64,000 nucleotides of DNA from Lactonifactor longoviformis DSM 17459 (GTDB taxonomy: Bacteria > Bacillota > Clostridia > Lachnospirales > Lachnospiraceae), in contig NZ_FQVI01000006.1 of NCBI RefSeq assembly GCF_900129135.1, positions 120,661-184,660 of the forward strand. The letters run 5' to 3'. Each line of letters begins with the position of its first letter. Within the stretch, counting starts at the first letter, position 1. Under the pieces are notes generated by a model, which had not been told where the DNA came from, ran no database searches, and was given only the letters and a program-made list of their open reading frames with translations. A program made the position numbers and the translations under genes. Shown here one piece after another: positions 7,818 through 16,690 of this stretch.

Positions 7818-9505
7818 AAAAATGGAAAGAGAAACAGGAAGAATTGCTGAAGGTATTGTATGCAGGAGAAGACTATACTCTGGCAGACAAACTTCTTGCA
7901 GAACTGTATGAGAAATGGCGGCCCTTTGCCCAAAACAGCGGCAGTCCCCTTACCCAGAAGGATTGTATGCTGATTACTTATGGGGATGCTCTGAGAGAAG
8001 AGGGAAAGGATCCCCTGGAGGTATTGGATCACTTTTTGAAGGAGAACTGCCCGGATGAGATCACCAATGTGCACCTGCTTCCGGTATTTCCCTATACCTC
8101 CGACGACGGATTCTCAGTATCAGATTATACCAGGATAGCGCCTGAGATTGGAACATGGGAAGAAGTGGAGTCCCTTGGAGAGCATACGGGGATTATGCTG
8201 GATGCAGTGATTAACCATACCTCAAAGTCTCATGTCTGGTTTCAGAAATGCTGTGCCGGGGAGGCGCCCTATACGGACTATTATATTGAATGCGATCCCC
8301 GGGAGGACTATTCTAAAGTCACCCGCCCAAGGGCTCTGCCCCTTCTCACGCCCTTTGACACCGTTCAGGGAAAAAAGTGGTACTGGACGACCTTCTCCGG
8401 GGATCAGATTGACCTGAACTTCGGCTGTCCCTATCTTCTCTGTGAAATTATGGAGGTGCTTCTTCTGTATGCATCCAGGGGAGCCAGGTTTATCCGGCTG
8501 GATGCCATTGGGTTTGCCTGGAAAAAGGCAGGCACCACCTGTATGCATTTAGAGGAGACACACGCGCTTATTAAGCTGATGCGGCTGATGCTGCAGCAGA
8601 TTTATCCTGGAACGTATATCATTACAGAGACGAATGTTCCCCATCTGGAGAACATCAGTTACTTTGGCGCTGGGGATGAAGCTAATCTGGTGTACCAGTT
8701 TCCCCTGCCCCCTCTGGTGCTTTACACCATACTTTCCGGGGATACCGGCAGGCTCAGCGCCTGGGCAAAAAGTCTTGGGGATACCCCTCTGCCTGAGGGC
8801 ACAGCATTTTTTAACTTCCTGGCATCCCATGACGGCATCGGCGTAAGACCGGTGGACGGTATTCTGGACGAGGAAGAAAAACAGCTTTTGTTCCGCAAAG
8901 TGAAAGAACACGGAGGGCGCATCAGCTACAAAGAGAACCCGGACAAAACCCAGAGTCCCTATGAGCTGAATATTAATTATCTGGATGCAGTTACATCTCC
9001 CGGGGAAACGGATACTTCTGTGAGAGCCGCCCGGTTCCTGGCATCCCAGGCAATTATGCTGAGCATGCAGGGGGTACCAGGCATCTACTATCACAGTCTG
9101 CTGGGATCACAGAACTGGCAGGAGGGTGTGGAGGAGTCACAGATTCCCAGAAGGATTAACCGGGAAAAATTAGAGGTTTCCGCCCTGCATGCTGAGCTTC
9201 AGAGAGAGGACAGTCTGCGCAGCCGGGTATTCCGGGGATATCTTGCACTGCTTCGGGCGAGATCCGGACAGAGCGCGTTCTCACCGGAGGCCGGACAGGA
9301 AATTCTATCGTACGGATCTGCCGTGTTCGGGCTTCTGAGGAAGAATAAAACCACCGGACAGAGCGTGCTGGTACTTATCAATGTGACGGAACATACCGTC
9401 AGACTGCCGGAAAAAGCAGGGGGAAAGGATATCCTGCATCAGATGGAAGCAGTGGAGAGGGATGTACTTAAGCCCTGGGAAATCCTATGGCTGGAATTAC
9501 AATAA
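7814..9505 (+). CDS. GH13 subfamily 18 glycoside phosphorylase (sucrose-phosphorylase-like)
   Basis: 563 residues. The alpha-amylase-type catalytic set is visible: nucleophile D230 in FIRLDAIGFAWKK, acid/base E272 in IITETNVPH, and transition-state stabiliser D340 in LASHDGIGVRP. The LLPVFPYTSDDGFSVSDY region and the overall length match GH13_18, which holds sucrose, sucrose-6-phosphate, glucosylglycerate and glucosylglycerol phosphorylases. Such enzymes use inorganic phosphate to cleave an alpha-glucoside and give glucose 1-phosphate. No signal peptide, so it acts on imported substrate. Which acceptor it uses cannot be read reliably by eye. Confidence 0.88.
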   Translation: MKKWKEKQEELLKVLYAGEDYTLADKLLAELYEKWRPFAQNSGSPLTQKDCMLITYGDALREEGKDPLEVLDHFLKENCPDEITNVHLLPVFPYTSDDGFSVSDYTRIAPEIGTWEEVESLGEHTGIMLDAVINHTSKSHVWFQKCCAGEAPYTDYYIECDPREDYSKVTRPRALPLLTPFDTVQGKKWYWTTFSGDQIDLNFGCPYLLCEIMEVLLLYASRGARFIRLDAIGFAWKKAGTTCMHLEETHALIKLMRLMLQQIYPGTYIITETNVPHLENISYFGAGDEANLVYQFPLPPLVLYTILSGDTGRLSAWAKSLGDTPLPEGTAFFNFLASHDGIGVRPVDGILDEEEKQLLFRKVKEHGGRISYKENPDKTQSPYELNINYLDAVTSPGETDTSVRAARFLASQAIMLSMQGVPGIYYHSLLGSQNWQEGVEESQIPRRINREKLEVSALHAELQREDSLRSRVFRGYLALLRARSGQSAFSPEAGQEILSYGSAVFGLLRKNKTTGQSVLVLINVTEHTVRLPEKAGGKDILHQMEAVERDVLKPWEILWLELQ

Positions 9506-9539
9506 ATGTGAAAGCTGTAATAGGCTCAGGAGGTTATAC

Positions 9540-10580
9540 ATGAAGAAATTGAGAATTGGAATCATGGGAGCGGGACAGGAATCCCTGCACTCTCACTTTC
9601 CAAATTGTTTAAAAAATAAGGAACTAGCGGAAATTGCCGCAGTGTGCGACGTGAATCCGGAGAACGCGAAAAATGCGGCCCAGCAGTTTCAGGTACCGGC
9701 TTACTATGAATCCCATAAAGAAATGCTGGAGAAAGAGGAGCTGGATCTGGTAACGATCTGTGTGCCCAACCGGTTCCATGAGCCGCTGACCGTAGATGCC
9801 CTCCGGGCGGGATGCCATGTGCTCTGCGAAAAGCCACCGGCACTTACGGCTGAACAGGCAGAGCGGATGGCCGCGGAAGCCAAAAAGGCTGGTAAGATCC
9901 TCACCTATAACCTGCATTACCGCTATGCCCCGGAAGTACAGATGATGAAGAAAATGATTGACGGGGGAGAATTCGGAACCCTCTACACCGGTAAGGTTCA
10001 GGCGGTGAGACGGCGGGGGATCCCGGGCTGGGGGAACTTTACCAACAAGGCCATGCAGGGGGGCGGTCCTCTGGTAGATATCGGTGTGCATATGCTGGAC
10101 ACAGCCCTGTACCTTCTGGATTATCCCAGGCCGGTGTATGCGGCGGCAAGCAGCTCGGACCGGATCGGGAAGAGAGGCGGAGCCGGCCTTATGGGAAGCT
10201 GGGATCCGGAAAGGTTTACTGTGGAGGACGGTCTCTTTGGATTTATTCAGTTTGAAGGCGGGATATCTCTGCAGATCGAGGCGGCGTTTGCCCTCAACTG
10301 CAAGGAAAAGCAGAAGATGAATGTGGAGATCTTCGGTGATTTGGCCGGTGCCTCTGTATTCCAGGGGGAGATCTATGGGGAAAAGAATGAGAATCTGACA
10401 GATACAAAACTCCCCTTTGTTCAGGAAATTGACAAAAGAAATATCAGTATCAGTAACTTTATCAGATGCTGTGCGGAGAATGACCAGCCCCTGATAACGG
10501 CAGAACAGGGAGTGACCCTGATGAGAATCATTGAGGCCCTCTACCGTTCCGCCGAGACAGGAAAAGTGGTGGAACTATAG
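9540..10580 (+). CDS. Gfo/Idh/MocA-family NAD(P)-dependent oxidoreductase
   Basis: 346 residues from ATG 9540, preceded by CAGGAGGT (9527-9534); the frame is open further upstream into the previous gene but without support. The N-terminal Rossmann fold has GIMGAGQES, and the family EKP motif lies at 97-99 (LCEKPPAL, Lys98). The His-containing segment VDIGVHMLDTALYLLDYP is typical of the C-terminal substrate domain. Relatives oxidise sugars, inositols or glycosides, often at C3. Together with the ThuA-like and TIM-barrel genes it suggests a keto-sugar step in this operon. Confidence 0.9.
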   Translation: MKKLRIGIMGAGQESLHSHFPNCLKNKELAEIAAVCDVNPENAKNAAQQFQVPAYYESHKEMLEKEELDLVTICVPNRFHEPLTVDALRAGCHVLCEKPPALTAEQAERMAAEAKKAGKILTYNLHYRYAPEVQMMKKMIDGGEFGTLYTGKVQAVRRRGIPGWGNFTNKAMQGGGPLVDIGVHMLDTALYLLDYPRPVYAAASSSDRIGKRGGAGLMGSWDPERFTVEDGLFGFIQFEGGISLQIEAAFALNCKEKQKMNVEIFGDLAGASVFQGEIYGEKNENLTDTKLPFVQEIDKRNISISNFIRCCAENDQPLITAEQGVTLMRIIEALYRSAETGKVVEL

Positions 10581-10590
10581 GAGGTGTGCC

Positions 10591-12891
10591 GTGTTAACGT
10601 ATACGACAGGCGAAGGGAACTATAAGGACTGGATTCTGGGAGAGGATGAATTCTGTCTGAGACATCAGGGAAAGGGAGAGAGTATCTTCTGCCTGGCTAA
10701 CGGATATATGGGAATCCGCTCTGCCCACGAAGAACCTTATCCATTCCAGACCAGAGGCTTATTCGTGAGCGGATGCTTTAACAGTAGCAACAACGAGACT
10801 GTAGAATTGCCCAACGGGGCGGATACCTGCGAAATGCTCATCACTTTAGACGGAGAGCTATTTTCTATGACCACAGGGAAGGTCACCGGGTATTCCCGGA
10901 AGCTGAATCTGTACACCGGAGAGCTGATACGAAAGCTGCGGTGGGTTTCACCAAAGGGCAGAGGCTACGAGCTTCGATTCTGTCGTACCGTATCCAGGTC
11001 CAATGTGCATGCCTATGGGCTGAAAGCAGAAATCTGCCCGTTGGACAAAGCGGCAGACATTGAGATCGTATCAGGAATCAACGCCAGGATGACCAATTCC
11101 GGTGTCCAGCACTTTAACGACGGGACGAAGAAGGTTTTGGATCGGCAGTATCTGTATCTGGATCAGACTACAACCCAGAGTAATCTGACGCTGTATCACT
11201 GCTGCGGCTCTAAAATTACCGGGGGAACCCCCGGGGAGAGAAGCTTTGGCATGCAGAGAAGAAAAATCCTGGAGACCGTAAGGTTTCAGGCGGAAAAGGG
11301 TGGGAAGGGCTGTTATGAAAAGCTGGCAGTTCTCTACACCAGCCGGGATCTGGCAGAGCAGGATGAGGAGCAGGGAAAAAGTCTGGTTCTGGAGCACCTT
11401 GAGAATCTGGTGGAAAAAGGATATGACGGGCTTTATGAGGAAAGTGCGAAGGCCTATGCGGCGTACTGGAAGGAGCATGATGTCAGGGTAAAAACAGAGT
11501 ATCCGGGGATCCAGCTGGCGCTTCGGTTTGCCCAGTATCATCTGCTGGCTATGATTCCCCCCGACAGCAGAAGTTCCATCGCCGCAAAGGGACTGACGGG
11601 GGAGGGCTATAAAGGGCATGTGTTTTGGGACACGGAAGTATTTATTCTCCCGTATTACCTTTTCAACTCTCCCGCCAAGGCAAAGCAGCTGCTGGAGTAC
11701 CGGATGAACCGCATGGAGCGTGCCCGGAGAAATGCCGGCAAAAAGGGCTACTGCGGTCTTATGTTTCCCTGGGAAAGCGCGGAGAGCGGGAGGGAGGAAA
11801 CGCCTCTTTTTGCCAGTATGGACATTCTTACCGGAAAGGCTGCCCAGGTATGGGCGGGCATTAAGGAACACCATATTACGGCGGACATTGCCTATGCCGC
11901 CTGGATGTATGAACTGGCCACCGGAGACAGTACCTTTCTGGAGAACGGCGGGGAGCTTCTGATTATTGGATCTGCATTGTTCTGGCGCAGCAGAAGTATT
12001 TATGCGAAGGATCGCAGCCGGTATGAGATTCACGATATCATAGGCCCCGACGAATACACGGAGCATGTGGACAATAATGCCTACAGCAATTATATGGCTC
12101 ATTATGTGACGAGACAAGCCATACACCTTCTCAGAGACGGGGACGGCAAAACGGCGGTTAGGGCGGAGGAGTATTTCCAGGAGACGGGGATACTGGAGAA
12201 GCTGGAAGACTTCGCGGATAAATTATATCTGCCCCAGCCTCTGGATAACCCGGAAGGGGTGCTCCCCCAGGATGACACCTTTATGTCCAAGAAAATACTG
12301 GATATTTCCGGGTACCGGAATGACAATATCAAACAGACCATACTGAAGGACTACAGCAGAGAACAGGTAAACAATATGCAGGTGCTGAAACAGTCGGATG
12401 TAATTATGCTTATGGAACTGCTTCCGGACCTGTTTTCCAGGAAAATTAAGATGGCAAACTGGGAATATTATGAGCCGAAAACGATTCACGACTCCTCTCT
12501 GAGCAGGGCTATCTACTCCGTGGTGGCCAGCGACTGCGGGGAGCCCAAGAAGGCTTTTGCCAGCTTCCTCCATGCCATTGCTATTGATATGGGTCAGAAT
12601 CCTTACTCTTCCGATGAGGGAATTCACGCAGCCTCAATGGGCGGGATCTGGCTGGCAGTTGTCCGGGGCTTTGCTGGGCTGCGCATACAGAAAGACACGC
12701 TGTATCTTGCGCCTTGTCTGCCGAAAGAGATTGAAGAGATCAAATTTCATGCAGTATACCGGGGGAAAAAGATGGAGATCTGCGTCTCCCACAGAAATAT
12801 CTATATAGAGAGCCGGGATTCTTCAGAAATCCCAGTGAAGATTATGGGACAGGTATACAAACTTACACATAATCTGGATATCAAATATTAG
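10591..12891 (+). CDS. GH65 family glycoside phosphorylase
   Basis: 766 residues with GTG start at 10591, placed by TAGGAGGTG just upstream; an upstream in-frame ATG at 10531 lies inside the previous gene and has no site. The sequence follows the GH65 plan: N-terminal beta-sandwich, (alpha/alpha)6 barrel with HVFWDTEVFILP, and the general acid E488 in GPDEYTEHVDNNAY. KTIHDSSLSRAIYS is the expected phosphate-pocket region. The family includes maltose, trehalose, kojibiose and nigerose phosphorylases, releasing beta-glucose 1-phosphate. Specificity is not readable here. Last gene of the operon, followed by a strong inverted repeat. Confidence 0.9.
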   Translation: MLTYTTGEGNYKDWILGEDEFCLRHQGKGESIFCLANGYMGIRSAHEEPYPFQTRGLFVSGCFNSSNNETVELPNGADTCEMLITLDGELFSMTTGKVTGYSRKLNLYTGELIRKLRWVSPKGRGYELRFCRTVSRSNVHAYGLKAEICPLDKAADIEIVSGINARMTNSGVQHFNDGTKKVLDRQYLYLDQTTTQSNLTLYHCCGSKITGGTPGERSFGMQRRKILETVRFQAEKGGKGCYEKLAVLYTSRDLAEQDEEQGKSLVLEHLENLVEKGYDGLYEESAKAYAAYWKEHDVRVKTEYPGIQLALRFAQYHLLAMIPPDSRSSIAAKGLTGEGYKGHVFWDTEVFILPYYLFNSPAKAKQLLEYRMNRMERARRNAGKKGYCGLMFPWESAESGREETPLFASMDILTGKAAQVWAGIKEHHITADIAYAAWMYELATGDSTFLENGGELLIIGSALFWRSRSIYAKDRSRYEIHDIIGPDEYTEHVDNNAYSNYMAHYVTRQAIHLLRDGDGKTAVRAEEYFQETGILEKLEDFADKLYLPQPLDNPEGVLPQDDTFMSKKILDISGYRNDNIKQTILKDYSREQVNNMQVLKQSDVIMLMELLPDLFSRKIKMANWEYYEPKTIHDSSLSRAIYSVVASDCGEPKKAFASFLHAIAIDMGQNPYSSDEGIHAASMGGIWLAVVRGFAGLRIQKDTLYLAPCLPKEIEEIKFHAVYRGKKMEICVSHRNIYIESRDSSEIPVKIMGQVYKLTHNLDIKY

Positions 12892-12896
12892 CAGCC

Positions 12897-12940
12897 GGGC
12901 AGGCAGATGAATTTAGATTTCATCTGCCTGCCCATTGTAA
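12897..12940 (+). terminator. Inverted repeat ending the first sugar operon
   Basis: Perfect 15-bp arms (12897-12911 and 12919-12933, GGGCAGGCAGATGAA and its complement) with a seven-base loop begin five bases after the GH65 stop. The tail is only moderately T-rich (ATTGTAATTT), so it may be a terminator or a 3' stabilising hairpin. Confidence 0.7.
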
Positions 12941-13011
12941 TTTCAGATAAGTTAGTATAAGATTAAATTATACCGAACATAGTATGAAACATGAGGGAAG
13001 GAGAGGTATCT

Positions 13012-13482
13012 ATGACACTGCCCCAGGCAATATCCCTGGACGAACTGAAGGAAGAAGGCTGTATCTATTTTGCACATATCCAGGAAGGCTTTGACCGGTA
13101 TGCATGCAAGATGCTTACCGGCTCGGGAGAGTACCTGAGAACGAGGCTCCTGGAGCTGATCTGGAGAAATGGATGGGAAAACTCTTTTGTGGACTTCTAT
13201 TACGGGAGATTAAATGAAAAGGAACGCAGGATCGTGAGAAAGGTCCTGAATCAGGAGCAGCGGGATTATCTCCTGGCGATGGACGTAAAAGAGGAAGATT
13301 TATATTTTAATCTGACGCCGGAGCTTTTTTCCATTACCTTTCAGCTGAGCGTGACGGAGACTTTATTCAGTACCTTTTATTTCAGCAAATACCCATGCTG
13401 TGTGTGGGCTAATTTTGAGGGGAAGTATCCTGTTTTTTACAAAAAGGAAGAGAAAGAGAGGATAAAGCTGGATGGAATATGA
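13012..13482 (+). CDS. Uncharacterised protein upstream of a DUF3786 gene
   Basis: 156 residues from ATG 13012, eight bases after AAGGAG (12998-13003). I do not recognise the family. The sequence is soluble, acidic and aromatic-rich, with a helical first half (TRLLELIWRNGWENSFVDFYYGRLNEKERR) and a second half ending YPCCVWANFEGKYPVFYKK. No signal peptide or membrane segment. It overlaps the next gene by 11 bases, so the pair is almost certainly co-translated. A partner function with the DUF3786 protein is the only inference offered. Confidence 0.7.
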   Translation: MTLPQAISLDELKEEGCIYFAHIQEGFDRYACKMLTGSGEYLRTRLLELIWRNGWENSFVDFYYGRLNEKERRIVRKVLNQEQRDYLLAMDVKEEDLYFNLTPELFSITFQLSVTETLFSTFYFSKYPCCVWANFEGKYPVFYKKEEKERIKLDGI

Positions 13483-14095
13483 ATCCAACTACCAAAAACT
13501 GTGTGTGACCTGGAGGGAACGGTTTCTCACCTGGGATCACGAAGGGATTTATAAGAATCTGAATCTGCAGGGCTGCAGTCCGGATTATTTGGAGATTCTG
13601 TACTTCGGCCGGCCTTACCGGATCGATCGGGGGACGGGGATTATTACCAATCTGCAGGATCCGGAAGATGAGATCACCTTTTCCACGCAGATGGCCATTT
13701 ACCATCTGTTTTATTATTCTAAGGAGAAACCCAGGAACTCAGGGGAATGGATTCCCTTCCGCCAGGTAAAAGGGGCCGCTCCCTTTGAAAGTGCATTTAA
13801 GAAGATGGTGCTTGCGCCTTTTGCCCAGTCATTCAGCGGGAAAAAGGAACTCCTGGAGGAGAGAGGGAGGGAACTGGGATTTGTCAGGATCAACAGGGGG
13901 GATGTGGGATTTTATGCGGAAGCTTTCCCCTGTATCCCTCTTCAGTTTATCTTCTGGGACGGGGACGATGAGTTCCCTGCCCAGGCAAACATTCTCTTTG
14001 ATAAGAATATAACAGATTTTACCCATGAGGAAATGGTGGTCCTCATAGCCGAAGAAGGGGTTGACCGTTTCCTGGGCAAAAAGACCCGGCGGTAG
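13472..14095 (+). CDS. DUF3786 domain protein
   Basis: 207 residues, start ATG 13472 inside the end of the previous gene. The features I associate with DUF3786 are present: YLEILYFGRPYRIDRGTG near residue 40, a central AIYHLFYYSK segment, and a late Trp/Asp-rich stretch LQFIFWDGDDEFPAQANILFD. This family is found in anaerobes, sometimes near corrinoid or metal enzymes, and has no established function. No membrane or export signal is seen. Confidence 0.75.
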   Translation: MEYESNYQKLCVTWRERFLTWDHEGIYKNLNLQGCSPDYLEILYFGRPYRIDRGTGIITNLQDPEDEITFSTQMAIYHLFYYSKEKPRNSGEWIPFRQVKGAAPFESAFKKMVLAPFAQSFSGKKELLEERGRELGFVRINRGDVGFYAEAFPCIPLQFIFWDGDDEFPAQANILFDKNITDFTHEEMVVLIAEEGVDRFLGKKTRR

Positions 14096-14100
14096 GGGAT

Positions 14101-14280
14101 TCAGTCTACAAACTCATCGGGGCTGAAGGGATACAGGGCTTTGTAGGAATCCAGTTCTGCTTCAGTCTCCGGTGAGCTGGGAATCAGCCCTGTCATCTCA
14201 GTGGTGGCGCTTGTATCCAGATCCTTTTGAGAGGTAGCCTCCACACGGAAGGGATCGTCTTTTTTACTTCTGTGGCACAT
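14101..14280 (-). CDS. Small conserved hypothetical protein (59 aa)
   Basis: Start at 14280 (ATG read as CAT at 14278-14280), with AAAGGAG eight bases upstream; the longer frame to 14298 lacks a site. It begins MCHRSKKDDPFRV and contains TEMTGLIPSSPETEAELDSY. I recall similar short proteins with a TGLIP motif in Lachnospiraceae, but no function. It is highly charged and soluble. Its ribosome site forms one arm of the hairpin at 14283-14335, so termination of the upstream patB-like transcript and translation here may interfere. Confidence 0.6.
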   Translation of the reverse strand: MCHRSKKDDPFRVEATSQKDLDTSATTEMTGLIPSSPETEAELDSYKALYPFSPDEFVD

Positions 14281-14282
14281 AA

Positions 14283-14335
14283 AAACACTCCTTTGCAAGT
14301 ACTTTACCTTAGTATTCCAAAGGAGCGTTTTTTTT
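14283..14335 (-). terminator. Bidirectional hairpin after the patB-like gene
   Basis: ACTCCTTTG (14287-14295) pairs with CAAAGGAGC (14318-14326), and A/T runs extend both arms. On the minus strand the one imperfect position becomes a G-U pair and the tail is TTTTT. On the plus strand the tail is T8 with one A-C mismatch. It can end the minus-strand patB transcript and the plus-strand DUF3786 transcript. Confidence 0.6.
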
Positions 14336-14343
14336 ATTCTGTT

Positions 14344-15516
14344 TCATTCCTTTAACGCAGAAGCAATCCTGGTCAGCCCTTCCATCAGTACACTTCTTGG
14401 GCAGGCAATATTGAACCGCTGGAATCCTTCTCCGCCCGGTCCGAACATGGTTCCTCCGTCCAGCCAGACTCTGGCTTTGCGGCTCATAAAACGATCCAGA
14501 TCCTTGGGGGAATATCCCAGCTTTGAAAAATCCACCCATACCAGGTATGTCCCTTCCGGTTCCGTGAGTACAGTCTGGGGCAGCCGAGTATGCAGGAAAT
14601 CCTTCATGCACTTTAAATTTTCCTGCAAATACAGCTTCAGCTGTTCCAGCCATTCCTGCCCGCTCTCATAGGCAGCCTGGCAGGCGGCAAGCCCCATGGT
14701 ATTGAGATTGCTGTATCCGTTTCTGCTGCATTCCTCCTGAAAAAGGGCCCGGAGGCGGGGGTTGGCAATGATGATATTGCTTACCTGGAGACCTGCCAGA
14801 TTAAAGGTTTTGCTGGGGGCCGTACAGATGACAGAATTCTGAAGAAACTCCTGTCCCAGTGCACCAAAGACGGTGTGCGTGTGTCCCGGGTAGACGAAAT
14901 CTGAGTGAATCTCATCCGCAACGATCAGGACCTGATGCCTCCGGCAGATTTCTCCCATTTTCTGAAGCTCCTCTCTGGTCCATACGCGGCCTACCGGATT
15001 GTGGGGACTGCAGAGGACAAACAGCTTTACCTGGTTTTTCAGTATTTTGTCTTCAAAATCCTGAAAGTCAACGGTATAATGTCCGTCTCTGCAGCAAAGT
15101 GGGTTATTCACCAGCCGTCTGTGATTTTCCTCAATGGACCGGGCAAAGGGATAATAGACAGGCTGCTGGATCAGTACGCTGTCTCCCTTTGCAGTGAATG
15201 CCCGGATAGCCTGTACAATGGCATACACCACGCCCGGGGTTTTGACCACCCAGTCCGGCTCAATGGAAAAGCCAAAATGGCTCGAGTACCAGTTCTGGAG
15301 TGCGCGGACATACTCCGGACCGGGTTCAGTGTACCCAAAGATTCCGTGGTCCGCACAGGCACGGAGCGCCTCCCGGATTCCGCTGGCCACTGGAAAATCC
15401 ATATCCGCCACCCACAGGGGAAGAATATCCTCCGGCATGCCGTACTTGGCAGCAAAATCATATTTCACGCTGTTTGTCTGCCGGCGGGAAACGATTTGAT
15501 CAAAATTATAGTTCAT
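14344..15516 (-). CDS. patB: PatB/MalY-type PLP aminotransferase, probable cystathionine beta-lyase
   Basis: 390 residues, start at 15516 with AAGGAGG upstream on the minus strand. It begins NYNFDQIVSRRQTNSVKYD and has LPLWVADMDFPVA, both typical of MalY/PatB. The PLP-binding lysine is K236 in TAPSKTFNLAGLQ; VADEIHSDFVYPG holds the cofactor-contacting Asp. Family members cleave C-S bonds in cystathionine or cysteine conjugates, giving homocysteine or thiol plus pyruvate and ammonia. It is divergent from cysK, so the two genes probably form a sulfur amino acid locus. Confidence 0.9.
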   Translation of the reverse strand: MNYNFDQIVSRRQTNSVKYDFAAKYGMPEDILPLWVADMDFPVASGIREALRACADHGIFGYTEPGPEYVRALQNWYSSHFGFSIEPDWVVKTPGVVYAIVQAIRAFTAKGDSVLIQQPVYYPFARSIEENHRRLVNNPLCCRDGHYTVDFQDFEDKILKNQVKLFVLCSPHNPVGRVWTREELQKMGEICRRHQVLIVADEIHSDFVYPGHTHTVFGALGQEFLQNSVICTAPSKTFNLAGLQVSNIIIANPRLRALFQEECSRNGYSNLNTMGLAACQAAYESGQEWLEQLKLYLQENLKCMKDFLHTRLPQTVLTEPEGTYLVWVDFSKLGYSPKDLDRFMSRKARVWLDGGTMFGPGGEGFQRFNIACPRSVLMEGLTRIASALKE

Positions 15517-15645
15517 TATGTAGTATGCCTCCTTTTTGACATTTTCTATTGCTTACGCATGAAAACCTGGGTATGATTCTCGAGTCTATAGCCTTCCGGC
15601 TGCAAAGTCAAGAGAAAATACAGCATAAAGTTAACAAGGATTCTA

Positions 15646-15674
15646 TTGACAAAGGAAGATTGGAGGCATATAAT
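15646..15674 (+). promoter_or_regulatory. Consensus promoter of cysK-ybaK
   Basis: TTGACA (15646-15651), 17 bases, TATAAT (15669-15674): a perfect sigma-A promoter. An imperfect inverted repeat (AATCCCAGT ... AGTAGGAATT, about 15680-15706) follows directly. Such a strong promoter usually needs a repressor; an Rrf2/CymR-type regulator would fit a cysteine gene, but this is inference. No T-box features are visible. Confidence 0.8.
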
Positions 15675-15741
15675 CACATTAATCCCAGTGGTTAAGTAGG
15701 AATTTGAAAAATAAAAGAACCGTAAGGAAAGGAGAACAGCC

Positions 15742-16680
15742 ATGGAAAATGTGAAAAAAAGTGCAGTGGAACTCATAGGCAACACCCCTCTTCTGGAGCT
15801 TGGAAATTACAGCAGGAAGAATGGGCTGAAAGCGAGAGTAATCGCAAAAGTAGAATATTTTAACCCTGCAGGCAGCGTAAAGGACAGGATTGCCCTGGCA
15901 ATGATTGAGGATGCCGAGCAGGCGGGAAGGTTAAAGGAGGGTGCCACAATAATAGAACCTACCTCCGGAAATACAGGGATCGGGATCGCAAGTGTTGCGG
16001 CAGCAAAGGGATATCAGGCTATACTGACGATGCCTGAGACCATGAGTGTAGAACGCAGAAATCTTCTGAAAGCCTATGGTGCCAAGGTTGTGCTCACAGA
16101 GGGAAGCAAAGGAATGAAAGGTGCCATAGAGAAGGCAGAACAGCTCCAGAAGGAGATCCCAAACTCCATTGTTCTGGGCCAGTTTGACAATCCGGCCAAT
16201 CCAAAGATGCACCTGCAGACTACAGGACCGGAGATTTACCGGGACCTGGACGGGAAGATAGATATCTTTGTGGCAGGCGTAGGTACCGGAGGGACGATTT
16301 CCGGTGTGGGGAGTTACCTGAAGAGCAAGAAAGCAGATGTGAAAGTTGTGGCGGTAGAGCCGGCGGATTCTCCGGTACTCTCAGGAGGGACACCGGGACC
16401 TCACAAACTTCAGGGAATCGGAGCAGGCTTTGTACCCAAAACCTTAGATGTAAATATCTGCGACGAGATTATCCAGGTCAGAGGCGAGGACGCCTATGAG
16501 ACCGGCAGAGAAATTGCGGCCAATGAGGGCATCTTGGTTGGGATCTCCGCAGGGGCGGCTGTATATGCGGCAGCACAGCTGGCGAAGCGTCCGGAAAACG
16601 AGGGGAAAACAATTGTAGTGCTCCTTCCCGATACCGGTGACAGGTATCTGTCTACCCCGAGGTATCTCACCGAGGATTAG
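15742..16680 (+). CDS. cysK: Cysteine synthase A (O-acetylserine sulfhydrylase)
   Basis: 312 residues, ATG 15742 behind AAGGAGAA. The PLP lysine is K47 in NPAGSVKDR. The substrate loop PTSGNTGIG and the phosphate-cradle [10 protein letters not shown] are intact, as is the C-terminal GISAGAAV. It converts O-acetylserine and sulfide to cysteine in the cytoplasm. Length and motifs match CysK. The gene is followed after ten bases by ybaK, in the same operon, and is divergent from the patB-like lyase. Confidence 0.96.
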   Translation: MENVKKSAVELIGNTPLLELGNYSRKNGLKARVIAKVEYFNPAGSVKDRIALAMIEDAEQAGRLKEGATIIEPTSGNTGIGIASVAAAKGYQAILTMPETMSVERRNLLKAYGAKVVLTEGSKGMKGAIEKAEQLQKEIPNSIVLGQFDNPANPKMHLQTTGPEIYRDLDGKIDIFVAGVGTGGTISGVGSYLKSKKADVKVVAVEPADSPVLSGGTPGPHKLQGIGAGFVPKTLDVNICDEIIQVRGEDAYETGREIAANEGILVGISAGAAVYAAAQLAKRPENEGKTIVVLLPDTGDRYLSTPRYLTED

Positions 16681-16690
16681 GAGGAAAGAC

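Noticed and set aside
11071..12126. Long minus-strand open frame (351 codons) opposite the GH65 gene
   Set aside because: It has no family motif and no ribosome site, and it lies wholly inside a well-supported GH65 gene; it is a by-product of codon use.
15520..15741. T-box or SAM riboswitch before cysK
   Set aside because: The leader after the promoter is only about 60 bases, with no T-box sequence and no terminator stem.
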